Shown here one piece after another: positions 12,601 through 24,200 of a DNA stretch of 64,000 bases. The notes below the pieces were generated by a model. The model was not told where the DNA came from. It did not search any database and was given only the letters and a program-made list of their open reading frames with translations. The stretch comes from Eudromia elegans (Eukaryota; Chordata; Aves; Tinamiformes; Tinamidae), in assembly GCA_003342815.1 (NCBI GenBank), contig PTEX01000133.1, positions 802,280-866,279 on the forward strand. Direction: 5' to 3'. The position numbers and the translations under genes are program-made. Within the stretch, counting starts at the first letter, position 1, and each line of letters starts with the position of its first letter.

Positions 12601-15600
12601 GTTAGTAAGCACTCACCATCCTCCCAAGAAAAGCGGTAAAAGTCCACAGTTTTGGGTGACTCGGGCAGGTGAATCCCCACATCAGTGTCAAAGCCGATGC
12701 TTTCAGCCTGCCGCCGTGCATGACGCAAAATCGCTCCTCCGAGGTCTCGGAGCCGGACAGCTGCTCGGTGGAAAATGGTGTCTTTAGCATTATATCTCAT
12801 GCAGTTGGTAACTATAAGGTTAAAGTCTTCCTCAAACTCATCCAACGTTCGGTACAGGTGGGACTCCAGCTTCTGCCGCATGGTGGAAAAATCCATTGGG
12901 TTGGAAATGAATTCCAGGTAATCTGGAACCTAAACATATAAAACCTGTACAATTACAAAAACCATTTACTAGCCAACTAGAGCGCATCCATCATAAGCAC
13001 TCTTAAGGCCCTGTCCACCTGCAAGGGGCAGTGCCAGCAGTTGTTTTCTGTGTCACCCAGTCAAACCAGACACATCCTGCCTCGGCAAAACATTACTTGT
13101 CTGAGACGCACTGAAGCTTTCAGAAAACAACACCATTTTGGCCTGGAAGGATACCCACACTGGGAGTCCTCTTTGAGATACTCTTTAGTCCACCAGCAGC
13201 TTGGGACAAGGTGGTTTGTGCTTCCATGGGTAGGACAGGATATGAGCTTCTGCCCAGCCATACCTCATCTCCAGCCCATTAGACACCTCTAGGAAAGGGA
13301 CTTGCCTCGTTCAGGTTAACGGGCTCGGCAAAGATCTGGGCAGCATCCTTTTCCTGCAGCAGGTCCAGCGTCGTGCGCAGGAGGACATTGAAAGGGGTGA
13401 GATGGAGCTCCATGGCAGCCTGCTGAACCTTGACCTGGCAGCAGGGAAACCCCAAGCAACAAAGTTATTAAGAACAACCCATGCAAGTGATGTCACCTCC
13501 CACTTTCCCCCGAGTCATCACACCAGCTCTGTTCACTGGTGCAAAACTTATGTCATGGAAGTGTATAGAGATATTTATTTCTCCTTTAACACCTTAATTT
13601 CTTTGACCTTATTATCCCTCCTTATGTCATTAAATCAATCCCTTCAATAGCAAGCAGGATTGAGCCATTGCTATAAAATCAGGGCCAGCTGATTTTAGCT
13701 GTCAATTAGTGCTGGCATAAAAAGAACCACAGAAAGAGATGAAGGCCCTTTCTGGCAACCAAAAAGCAGCATCTAAATGGGCCAGGACTCTGCTTTCCCT
13801 CTGGCAGCTCCTTGCAGACAGTGCCAGGGGCACAGTGAGGGTTCAGGCAGTGCCTGGGGACCTGCACACAGGCTGGTTGTGCCCAAGGTAAGCGAGGCTT
13901 TCACAAAGCCCACCTTGAAGACATGGGTGCAAGATGGGACAGATGTGGCTGCTCTGTGCATCCAGATATGGGCTAGGAAGGGCTCTCAGTGGACAAAGCT
14001 GCTAAGCACAATGCCACTGGTGCAACACTGAAGAACAGAATACGGATCACAGAAGAAACTGGAAAACTGAGTAAGTGATCTCCATCTTAAAGCTATTTCT
14101 TCTCAAGAAATTGTACCAGGAAGGCACATCCCAGGAGCTCGTAGCTTTAGAAATGACAAGCAGACCTACGATCTAGAGCTCTCTGGGGTGGTGGCTACAA
14201 ATCTCCTGCAATAAACCTTAAAAGGAGATCTAGTTTCTTTGTGAAACACCTGGCCTAGGCCAGAAATAGAAGGGGTATTGTAGGTCAGGATGAGCACTCA
14301 GTTAGTTACACTAACACATTTCACAGTCCTTCACAGTCCAGCACTGGCTCTGAGGACACAGGCTGAGCAGTGCGAACCACGACAGGCTGCACTGGCCAAG
14401 CTGCTGAAGAATATACACACTGAGGCTGCATGAGTCAAGCTGCTCTGCGTGGCCAGAAGTCTAGGAAAAGTCTAGGACAAGAGCAGGAGGTTTAAGAATT
14501 GCTGTGCTCTTCCTTTGCCTCCTGCAGAACAGGGTGCTTGCACAGAACCGAAGCCAAGTGCAGCAGCTTGATAACCAGACCTACCTACCTGCTCCCGTTT
14601 GAGCTTCTCCCGCTTACGGATCAGCTCAATGAGCAGCCGTGCTCGCTCCAGGTCATGCCGCAGCTTCTGCCAGTACTTCAGCTCTTCTTTCACCGCACTG
14701 GTCTTCTCATCTTGCTCCTTCTGCAACACATAATAGTGGGGTTGGATGAAAAACACACCTGCCTCTCTGTGTCTTCTCCCTAGGTGTTTCCTCCACACGT
14801 TGCTCTCATAGTCTTCTATGCTTCTGTTTCCTCCATGTTTCCTCCCTTCTACAAAACTGGTTGTACTTAAGCTGTATAATAACAGTATTAGCCTTTTTGG
14901 ATGTTATCTGTGATGTCAGGCCTGAACCACATTGCAGTTGTGCCCTGGGAACAGACTTTGGTGGTCCTCACTTACCCTCACTGCTTTTATATCAGTACTT
15001 GTTACAGAGGCTGGTAATTCTTTTTGATGGTAAGTTCCCAACCTAACACACCAAGAAAATTCTGTATTTCCCCAAGTCCCAGACCAAGGAGCAGGAAATA
15101 TTTTTATTGATCATCCAGAGAAGTCTTCATGCAAATCTCAAAGTCCACAAATGCCTTTGACAACAAAAATACATGTGAACAACATCCCTAATATCTATTA
15201 ATATGTTAAGTTACAAGGTAGATAGAACTACTGCCAAGTGCAGTGCTGCTCAGCTCCACTGAGTGACTCTGGATGCCAGCTCAGAAGTGGAAGTAAGGTT
15301 TAGAGCTGAAGCCTGGATATAAACATCCATATGAACGTGACTGGGAGGGTCAGAAATCCAAGCTGCAGGAAGAATGACCTAAACTGGAATTTGGCCAGGG
15401 CTCTGCAGCTAACACCCATTTTCTTGAGGAGGGGAATCTTTAATCACTAGCAAGGAATGTGGTTTTATGATTCACCAGGGAGATGGGTCCAGCAACGGAC
15501 CATCACACCCTTGAAAAACCCCAGGTGTCCTGACTCAGGTAAACTCCCATCTGCTGGCTCAGCAGCACCAGTGCTGGTGGCACGATGGACATCACACTCG

Positions 15601-17400
15601 TACAGCGAGCGGGCTCTCGGGCAACACACAAACCGAGAGGAGGCCAAAACAAGACTCATGCATTAACCGTGTCACCCCGGGGCTCGCATGGACCCCTCCA
15701 TCCCACTGCAGCGCTACCTGCTCTGCAGTCCTCTGCGACTGGAGGTGCGAGTGCAGCCGTCGGATGAGGGGCACCCCGTTCCTCGCCTGGCGCTTCAGCA
15801 GCCAGTAGTTGTGCAGCCTCTGCATGAACTGGTTCTTCCTCTGCAGAGAGAGGCCACTGCAGATCTTGTTCAACCTGGAGGAAACAAGGAGGTGCCGTGG
15901 AGCAAAGTACAAGGTAGCAGTTTCTGAGAGGACCTTAGGGGTACAGCCAGGTTTCCACACTGTGGTGATGCACACATCGACCCACATGTGTAACCACTGC
16001 GCCTCCAGCACTCACCTGTAAGATGGGATCTGTGTGACTGTCACCATGGGCACAGATGAACGCCCCTCTGTCACATCACCAGGCTCCTTTTTGATCTTCT
16101 GCTTCAATTTCACTTTATTCTTTTTCAGAGACCCTTTGGGAGGGCCAGAATAGGCTTCCCCCTCTCTGTGCTCCTTCACAGTGTCCTCCTCCCCGTTGCT
16201 GGCAGCAGCTAGAGACCCTTTTCTCACCGTCCCGGGCGGGGAGTGACTCTCACAGTAGGCAGTTTTGCGCACTGTGAACGTGGTGCCATTGATGCTGGTC
16301 TCCCTCATGGGTTCAATCTTCATGAAGAGACCAGCCCGCTGGGCACAGGTGACGTGGAAGGCAGTGTAACAGTTCATCTTGTGGCACTGGATAGCAGCTC
16401 CCATGCCCTTCTGCTTGCAGATGTAGCACATGAGCTTCCAGCGAGCAGGAGGGATGTTGCTGATGCCTTCGATGGGCTCCAGAAACACAGTGTTTGCAAA
16501 GCAGACCTCCGGGATCCAGATGGCACAAACCACGTGAGCCCAGCGACCATCACTAGTCTGCTTGAAGGCTCCACCTTTGTTCGGACAAAGGACACAATCC
16601 ACAGGGCGAGAAGGGGACTGTAAGCAGCAGCGGCAAAGCCACTGCCCTTCTGGGATGTAGGGCACTCCGTAACACTCCTGGTGAACGGCCAAATTGCAGA
16701 TGTCGCAGAACAGGATGACGTTGCTGTTGTGACACTCGTCGTCCATGCAGACGCAGCAGAAAGCATCCTCGTCGATGAGGGACTGCTGGGTCCCGTTGTT
16801 GCGGCTCTCGAGGTACGACTCCTTCTCCAGCCGGTCCACCAGCAGCTCAAACGTGTCAGCAGAAACTGTCCCATAGCCATCGTCCCTTCTCTTCTCGTTG
16901 ACCATTTCTAGCCAAGCCAGATCCTCCTCGTCCATGTCATACTCCACCTCTACATCGAGGTCCTCGGGGGGCTTCTCAATGTATCGGTAGTAGGCAGCAG
17001 GGAGAGGGGGAGCTTCCGGCTGGCTAAAGGAGTCCACGACACGGAAGTTGGGCTGGGGTAAGTGTAAAGATGTCCCTGGAGCATGTTTGGAGCATGACTC
17101 CTTCTTCTTGCCTTTGGAAGGTGTCTTCTTGGATTTGGAAGGGAAAAGGGGCTGCTCACTGTTTTCCTTGTTGCTGTTGCACTCTGTGATGTCCTGGGCA
17201 GTGAGCTCGTCCTCCGTGATGATTTTTAAGGGATCATAGATGCTGATGCGATGGAGCCGCCCATCGATGTCCACTTCCACTATCCGCTGGGCCTGGGCAT
17301 AGGTGAGCGTCTCCCGCGCCGGGGAGCACGTGAGGCTGTAGGGCGAGGGCGAGCGCCTCCCCTCCGAGCTCTGCCGCGACCTCCTCCGAGGCTTCCGCAT
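4491..17400 (-). CDS. BRPF3: BRPF3, bromodomain and PHD finger-containing protein 3 (complete, 12 coding exons)
   Basis: Coding exons on the - strand, in order: 17400-16016, 15874-15718, 14720-14589, 13434-13306, 12929-12617, 11140-10874, 10153-9686, 9354-9261, 7913-7816, 6641-6544, 5617-5463, 4674-4491. All phases match; the total is 3480 nt, 1159 aa (human about 1205). The ATG ([10 protein letters not shown]) lies 18 bases after an acceptor. Domains: N-terminal [20 protein letters not shown] region; PHD1-knuckle-PHD2 at about 215-383 with Cys/His pairs intact; bromodomain about 575-690 with the acetyl-lysine Asn in RYNAKDT; C-terminal PWWP about 1030-1130 ([13 protein letters not shown]). 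The family is a nuclear scaffold joining HBO1/KAT7 or MOZ/MORF with ING4/5 and MEAF6, directing H3 acetylation. The paralogues BRPF1 and BRD1 fit the N-terminus and the tail (VTSNYL) less well. Confidence 0.97.
6122..6175. repeat. 27-bp unit in two perfect tandem copies
   Basis: The unit starts AGAAATTACACAGAAAGGAC and ends ATGGCAG. Two exact copies lie inside the BRPF3 intron between the two PWWP exons. Exactness suggests a recent duplication or an assembly join. Confidence 0.95.
9686..11140 (-). CDS. BRPF3: BRPF3 linker exons (post-bromodomain, low-conservation region)
   Basis: Exon 11140-10874 continues [14 protein letters not shown] and a basic, coiled-coil-like stretch ([32 protein letters not shown]). 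Exon 10153-9686 has [28 protein letters not shown] and [20 protein letters not shown]. The last motif is strongly conserved with human BRPF3. The acidic/Gln linker between them is shorter than in human, which accounts for most of the length difference. Donor 9686|GTGGGA is weak but keeps the phase. Confidence 0.85.
12617..13434 (-). CDS. BRPF3: BRPF3 bromodomain exon pair, including a GC-AG intron
   Basis: Exons 13434-13306 (43 codons) and 12929-12617. The first carries [19 protein letters not shown], the start of the bromodomain. The second carries VPDYLEF, the [11 protein letters not shown] helix and [20 protein letters not shown] with the acetyl-lysine-binding Asn. The donor of the first exon is GAG|GCAAGT, a GC donor; no GT nearby would keep the E|V join. 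The downstream acceptor TGTTTAG is normal. Confidence 0.9.
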
Positions 17401-17418
17401 TGCTGCCGCCCGGAGACC
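16016..17418 (-). CDS. BRPF3: BRPF3 first coding exon (PHD1, zinc knuckle, PHD2)
   Basis: Acceptor CTGTTGCAG precedes 17418; 18 nt of 5'UTR precede the ATG at 17400. The donor after ...PSYR is GTGAG, phase 2. The exon encodes residues 1-461 and the whole PZP histone-H3-reading module. PHD1 opens [19 protein letters not shown] and ends LCRCC. The second part has [12 protein letters not shown] and MCYICKQKG with HVTC. The lysine-rich tract [15 protein letters not shown] near residue 435 could be a nuclear localisation signal (inference). Confidence 0.95.
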
Positions 17419-20250
17419 CTGCAACAGAGCAAGCCAGAGCACAGCATGAGAGCGAGACGGGGCCAGCAACACACACGCAGAGAGTCACCCGGTGTCACTG
17501 CAGAGCAACATTCCTACTAAAACCTCCGGCAACCTCACGCTTGCTGAAGCATCTTCACCCTCTTAGACACAAGCAACTCTACCACAACTTTGTCCCAGCA
17601 AAAGTTTATCCCCAGAAAAATCAGGTAACACTTACTGCACCTGCCTGCACCACTTGCATACTAAGTTCACACCGGTGAAGGGATTTTCCTGTTTTTTTGA
17701 AGCTCCTTTCAACCCCTATAACACACCCAATGCACTGGATGTTTTCCAGACCGACCAGAAAGCACTGTTCCTGCCTTATGGCAAACAATTCCCTATTTTT
17801 TTAGCGGCTGGGGGGAGCTTAACTCTGTGCAAGAAAACTACCTTAGCCTTGCTCAACACCGCTTCACACACCAGGGTTGCCGCTGCCTCTTCCTCCTTTC
17901 CCGTGCCATAGATAGAAGAAATTCCCAAAGCAGGGGAGCAGCAGCTGTGAGGAAACCTGTTTCCCAGCTTCACTTGCTTATGGATGTAGCTGGGAATGAG
18001 CAGCATAGATCCAGGATGGACTTACTGGCTCTGGCTCAGCATTAAACCCTGGAGCTGCAGGAACGCCGTGCCCGGGCGCCTGAGCCAGGTCCGCACGTGG
18101 AAAGCGGCCAGACGGCTCCGGCCGGAGCCACCTTGGGAAGGGAATGAGCGTATTCACCGGAGCGCTAACCCACTGCCCCAGCCGGCCCAGCCCTCACAAA
18201 ACGCTCAAGGGCAGCCCAGATAATTGCGGCTCAGCCACCGAACATTAAGGAGGTGCCGAGCGACAGGAAGCGAAGCAGGAGCCAGACAGACGAGCTGGAG
18301 GGGAACGAAACGCGGCAGCGGCCCAGGACATGAGAGGGAACAGCACGGAGGGGAAGCAGAGAGGATGCCTAGAGAATAGGGAAAGAGGGAAGTGTCAGGG
18401 ACGGGAATAGGAGTGATGGGAAAAGAGGTGCTGGGGAAGAAGGAGCCCAAGGAAAAAGCCCAAGGGGAAAGGGGAAAGCGAGTGCAAAATCTCCCTGGGG
18501 AGATAAGCAAGTCCCGGGCTTATCTGCTGCAACGCAGAGGGTGCGGGAAGGGCCCTCCCCCAGCTCAGGGCACTTGGCGCCTTCGGCCCTGCAGAAAGTG
18601 GCATCTGCACCCAGGGGTTTGGCCTTTGTGTTAGTTCTGCTCAGAAACAAAATCTGGGGAAAGCTCCTGAGCTCCCCTTTGCTTCTATGGAAATAAGTCC
18701 CAGGTTTCCAGAGCCCGTGGTGCAATTGTCCATGGTGCAATTTCTGGTGCAAAAAACACACGGCAGCAACTTCCAGCTGCAAATAAAGAGATTAGGATTT
18801 TTCCCTTGTCCCTGTCTTAGGGGATGAGCCACTTGCGTTGTGGAGCATCCAATTGTGCTCCTGCCATCAAGCGACAGGAGAAAGGAGTGTTAAAAGGAGG
18901 GTATAAAGGCAGTTCGATCAGCAAACAAAACTGCAATGAAATCACGATGAGAAACTTCTCTTGAAGTAGAAACTTCTCTTGAAGTTGAGGCTGATATAAG
19001 CAAAGAAAATAAGTGTGAGAGGACCCTGGAGAACAAGGTAATCCACGCGAGACAACCCCAAACGTCATTAACACCACGTTCTGGAAACGCGGGGCGCTTG
19101 CTGAGTGCTGAGAAACAGGTAAACTGGGGAGAAACAGCCCTCCAGAGCCTCCTTCCTCCCGCCGAGACCACGCGGGAAGGGCTCAGCGCCCTGGAGCGGC
19201 AGCTTTTCCACCCGCGCTGGGGGCACCCAGGGTGACCGAGGAAATCAGCCCGGAACCGCAGAGGGGGATCGAAATAATGAAAAAGGGACCGATGGATCCA
19301 CTAAAGCAACCACCAGTATCCGGATATTTGGACTACTGAAAAGGCCCTGCTGTCCAAGCAGCCCGGAGGCGTCGAGCACAAGCGGAGGGGACAAACCGTC
19401 CGGGTCAGCCCCTTCCCACGGGGCAGAAGCACCCACCAGCGCAGGGAGGATGCGACGTTTCAGCAGGCAGCACCGGGCTGCTCTGTGCACTCGAGGGACA
19501 CGGTGTGACATGAGCTGTGCCAGTCCTCAGCCGCAACGCTCTGAGGGAAGCGTTACATGCGACAAGCGGTGCCCGTCCTCAGCACCGCCGAGGGACGTAC
19601 TGACCCTGCTAGGACCTCTCACACTCTGAACCGGTCTGTGGTTAGGGTCAGGACACAGCAGGATCCTGGCCAAAAATAAATGCGCGCCGGGGGAGCAGCG
19701 GAGGCGTCGCAGGACCGTGCGATGAGCTGCGCCCGCCCTCAGCCCCCCTGCGGAGCGAAAAAAGTCCCCAAGCCACGCGTGGGCGGAGCACCGGAGCGCG
19801 ACAAAGCGCGCAGCCATCGCCCTACCGCTATTGGCTATTCCCGCCGCCCATCCCGGCTACAGCACCAATCACAAAGCAAGTCCCTCCGCGCTAAAAAGGA
19901 GGGGTCGCCCTCGGCCCCGCCTGGGCCAATCGCACGGAAGAAGGTGGGCGGGGCCTCCCGAAAAGCCATGAGGAGGGGGAGAGCAACATGGCGGCAAGGG
20001 GGGGGCCGTTCGGCACGGTGTAGCCTGTTCCCTTCCTGCGGCCGCTCGCTCCCTCCGGCCGCTCGCGGGCGAAGGGCCGCGGGCCGCTCCCGCGGTGCCG
20101 GTGTGCGGCGGGGGGAGAGGGGGCCACAGCACGCACCGCACCCCGGCCGCCCCCGGCTCCTTCCCTCCCGCCCGGTCACCTTCGCACGACCCCGGCGCGA
20201 GGGAGGAGAGACCCCCCCCTGAGGAAAGGGCGTTCCGCCGAGCGCTTTAC
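17419..20250 (-). other. BRPF3 intron 1
   Basis: Intron between the 5'UTR exon (donor CCAG|GTAAAG at 20250) and the first coding exon. I see no conserved exon in it. Its distal part, from 19,680, is CpG-rich and holds three CCAAT boxes. Confidence 0.65.
18950..18985. repeat. 18-bp unit in two perfect tandem copies
   Basis: AGAAACTTCTCTTGAAGT occurs twice in a row in BRPF3 intron 1. No coding meaning. Confidence 0.93.
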
Positions 20251-20420
20251 CTGGCCGCCACAGCGCCGGGTCTCCGCCGCTGCCGCCGCCTCCTTTGGTG
20301 TTTTTTGGTTTTTTTTTTGGTGGGGGGAGGGAGCTTTTTAATTATTTTTTCCCCAAATCCGGCTCTGTCTTTCCGCCCCCCCCTCCCCTCCCCCTCAGGG
20401 CGGACGGGCTCACCCAGCCG
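20251..20420 (-). other. BRPF3: BRPF3 5'UTR exon 1 (5' limit uncertain)
   Basis: On the - strand, GGCGGCCAG|GTAAAGCGC gives a strong donor with exon end 20251. It would join the non-coding start of the first coding exon at 17418. The upstream limit is a guess; transcription could start inside or beyond the N gap. Confidence 0.5.
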
Positions 20421-20557
20421 GCGGCGGGAGGGGAGGGCACAAGATGTCGGCTCCGTTCGCGCCGGCTCCCGCCGCCTCCTCCTCAGCGCCGCCTCCTCAT
20501 GGCGCTGCCGCCGCTCCGGCCCCGGTGCCGCTTCGCGCGCCCCCCCCTTCCCCTCCC

Positions 20558-20702
20558 NNNNNNNNNNNNNNNNNNNNNNNNNNNNNNNNNNNNNNNNNNN
20601 NNNNNNNNNNNNNNNNNNNNNNNNNNNNNNNNNNNNNNNNNNNNNNNNNNNNNNNNNNNNNNNNNNNNNNNNNNNNNNNNNNNNNNNNNNNNNNNNNNNN
20701 NN
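20558..20702. other. Assembly gap (145 N)
   Basis: A run of N inside the GC-richest part of the BRPF3 promoter, flanked by C-rich and GC-rich sequence. Confidence 0.99.
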
Positions 20703-21259
20703 GCCCGGCCGGGCGCGGGCGGCAGCCGGCGGGGGAGGGGGCGGCCGCGCTGCCCCCCCCTCAACACCGCGGGCAGGGAGCGCCCGCCCCTTCCCCGCTC
20801 CTTTCTCACCCCCGGGCCGCGCCGAGACGGGCGGGATGCCCCGGGGGTATCGCCTGCCCTTCCCCTCCCCCCGTTTGGGGGCCTCTGTCCCCCCCAGTAT
20901 CCCCTAGTGTCACTAGGGAGGCCCCCCCACCCCAAGGCAGCGCAGCCTGAGGTCCCCCAAAATGTGCTGCACCCCCCCATTCCCTCTGCACCCCCCAGGG
21001 TCATCGCCCCCCAACCTTGCCCCCAAAGCACCCGTTGTGCAGCCGGAGCCAGAGGCCCCGTGTTTGGGTGTCCCACGGGGGCCATAAGCAGCACCCCGGG
21101 GTGCGCGGGGGCTCGGCGGGTGGCAGGTCTGCAGGCAGGGGGGCGCGGGGGGCTGCGGAGGCTCCTACGCGGGTTTTTTATAGAGCCCGTGCCTCTGTGC
21201 GCTTCGCCTCCCACGCGCGATCCTGCGGCGCGTTGCATAAGCCCTGCCTGAATATAGAG

Positions 21260-24200
21260 AATTAGCCGAATTGTTTTCAAAGGGGAAGAAAAGAAAACAC
21301 ATTGCTATTTTCCCCATTTACAGGCCCGCTACGGATTTTTTGTCTTTTATCGTGTGCTGGGAGCAGCTGAGCGATCTGGGACAGGTCAGTTTTGCAAAAG
21401 TGCTGAGGTTGGACGGGAGCCTGTCCAAGCCCTGAAACCAGAGGAAAGCATCTTAATGGTAAATGTTGAGGATGTGAGAGATTTAACGTGTCAACCTGTA
21501 ACTAATCCTTTCGGTTTGCACTTTAAATGAGCTAATGCTAATACATCAGAAGTCAAAAATGTATATTAGATTTTTTTTTTTTTTTTATGCAGGACAAAAC
21601 ACATGGTCATTGGATACAGAGTTAGAGAAATCCCTGTACTGTCATTGATTTTTCTAGGATCCCAACCGCTTCCAACAAAAATCCCACAAAAGCAACATCA
21701 CAGTCCTAGCAGCAGAGGATTAGAACAATCTGTAAGCGAGGTGTTCCAGCAGCTCAGCTAATGTTGGCAGGACAGTTAGACAGCAAAATCATTTCAAGAG
21801 CTGTGATGAGTAAATTCACTCTGCAAGTCTTTAATGCAAGAACTTGATTTCAACAACGCGCTTTCCTGTGGTTTTTTTTTCCTCTCCAATATTTTTGTTA
21901 TCTGCCTTTTTTATTATTATCAGTATTACTATAACTTGGGCAAACTCTTTCATTTTGACCTCAGTTTTGAAACTCTTTGTACTCAGTTTTGCACTGAAAT
22001 TGGCTTATTATAATCCCATTAGGTCCCAGTCTTGTAAAGATGCACATATGCTTAATGTCAGGCACGTGAATAGCCCAATTAAGCTCAGCAGGATGACTTG
22101 TCTACAAAGCAAACTATGTACAGACATCTCTAAACATCAGGGGCATACGCTACAACATCAAAACAAGTTATCCATCATTTAATTTTGCATAGTTGTGGAA
22201 CTAATGTGTTATTTGAAAACAGAACAGAACATTAAAACATTCTGAACTTAACTCCCAGAGGCATAACTTAATTCAATTTCTTCTCTCTTTAATGGGTGCA
22301 AGCTCGAAACCAGGAATGTCCCTTCAAATGAAAGCAATAGCCAAGACAGTTCGAACAATGGTGCATCTTCGATCATAATTTTATTCATTTTTTATTCCAA
22401 GTATATGTTTCCACTTGAAAGAGGAGAAAAATCATTATTTGAAATTCAAAACTGACCTTTACTGGTGTGTTAATTAAGTAGAACTCACAAAGGATATGGA
22501 GGTATTGCTCTTGCAATAGGATTATATTTGGCTGTTTGTTCTGTAGCCGTTTGCTCCAGAATTGTTAAAAAAACACCATTGCTAAAATTGACCTGTGCAC
22601 ATTATAGGTTAAAAGCCTGATATCTAAAAGTGATTAGCCTGAACCACAGTTAATTTCAGTCAGAGTTGCCAAGTGCTCGGCTGCCCTTTCTAAAGCCCTG
22701 CTTTTGTGTGCACTATCTATAACCCTGTCGAGTCCCCCCGACTGCATCGGGGTGACGCACGCAGCAAAGGGATAGATGTGCTCAGCATATACTTTTTAAA
22801 TCTCAGCATGCATACTGTTGTCTTAAAAAACTTTTTAAAAAACAAAGTGTTCTGAAGAAAGATTTGAAATTAGGTTTGATAGCAGAATGACTTTAATTTT
22901 CCCAATTATAGGTAGCCAAGAGAAATGAAATCATCTTCATTCATCTAAAAATGAATGAGGCTTAAAGATATATATACTAACCTTTCAGTATTATTTAATA
23001 GAGCAAATCCAACAAAAAAGGACTTATCACTCATCCAAAGTGTTGACTGAATCAATTCTCAAGCAGCATTAGCTGAATATTACATTATTAAGCTGCATAA
23101 ATCCATGTGCTCAGAAAATTGCCTTGTAGAAAGAATTTAGGCAAAATATCATATCTACCACATTCATTTGGAAATAGAGTGTAGTAACGCTGACAGCCTT
23201 GAACATAACTGCAATTAATGCAGTGAGTATTCATCCGTTTGGAGGACTGGCTGTTTTTACTGAATCTTTCATCTCTTTTCTCTTAGTAGGATGTGCACAT
23301 GCACAAAGAAAATGTATCTATATACATTTTTATCATACATCCTTAATATAAACACAGCAAACATACTTCTTGTTTGTAACAATTTATGGAAATTTGAATA
23401 GTCATTTAGTGGCTGAGTGATTTTTATTACCCAATTCTGTACTTAAGGGTATGTGAACTGCAGAAGGGGAAAGAAGTATCACAAGGAATGTGCAGCACTT
23501 AATGTGTCAGCAGGGTTGTCTAATGGAGCACCTGCCCCTCGGCCCAAAAGCATTTCTGCCTTTGACTAATAGTATCTGTCAGGGTCACACACTCACCCTG
23601 TTTCTTGTGCTGATTCTTAAGTATTTTAAGCCTTGGCCTGAGTCACCGATTCTGTCAAGTAGGCATTTTTTTCAAGTACCTTTCGTAAAATGAATCCTAT
23701 TTTCCCTGTAATTAGTTCATTCCTCTTGAGTAAAAGTGGTTTTAGGTACTCTGGAGACACCAGCAGAGCCTTTACAAAGGGACACTGTCTCTCCACTATC
23801 GATCCGCTCCCTTTCCTACCATCTGGCGCTCGAGTTCCTGTTTGGCACCCTGCATCAAACCCAGACATACGCGCAGGCATCCGCAGTGCTCAGGCCTGCG
23901 GAACAGGCCCTCAGCAGGCTCGTCAAGAGTGAGGAAAACGCAGAGGGAAGCGAGTCTCCAAGGCCTAAACACCACAGCACAGCTTATCCTAGCAGAGGAA
24001 GCTTTATAGAGGTGCAGAACTGCTCTCAGACCTCTGTTAAAGATTATGCAGTGGACGTGGCAGCTAAGCCACATGCCACGTTCAAGAAAAAAAGAAAACA
24101 TTATTTCAACTGTTCTTTGATGATCATCCTCTCTTCCACTATTCTGGGAAAATACAGTCTGCCTCACTGTAGGAAGAAGTGTGGTCCCTTTGGCTCATGA

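Larger units (their letters stand above)
19680..21240. promoter_or_regulatory. CpG-island promoter of BRPF3 (interrupted by an N gap)
   Basis: Very GC- and CpG-rich sequence covering the BRPF3 5'UTR exon. CCAAT boxes lie at 19865-19869 and 19926-19930 (+) and 19830-19834 (-). A YY1-like AACATGGCGGC lies at 19985-19995 on the + strand. GC boxes are frequent. The BRPF3 start site should lie at about 20.3-20.7 kb on the - strand, close to the gap. Confidence 0.75.

Noticed and set aside
20095..21280. Long open frames on both strands across the N gap
   Set aside because: Their length comes from CpG-island composition and from N read as X. Proline/arginine-rich with no conserved motif.
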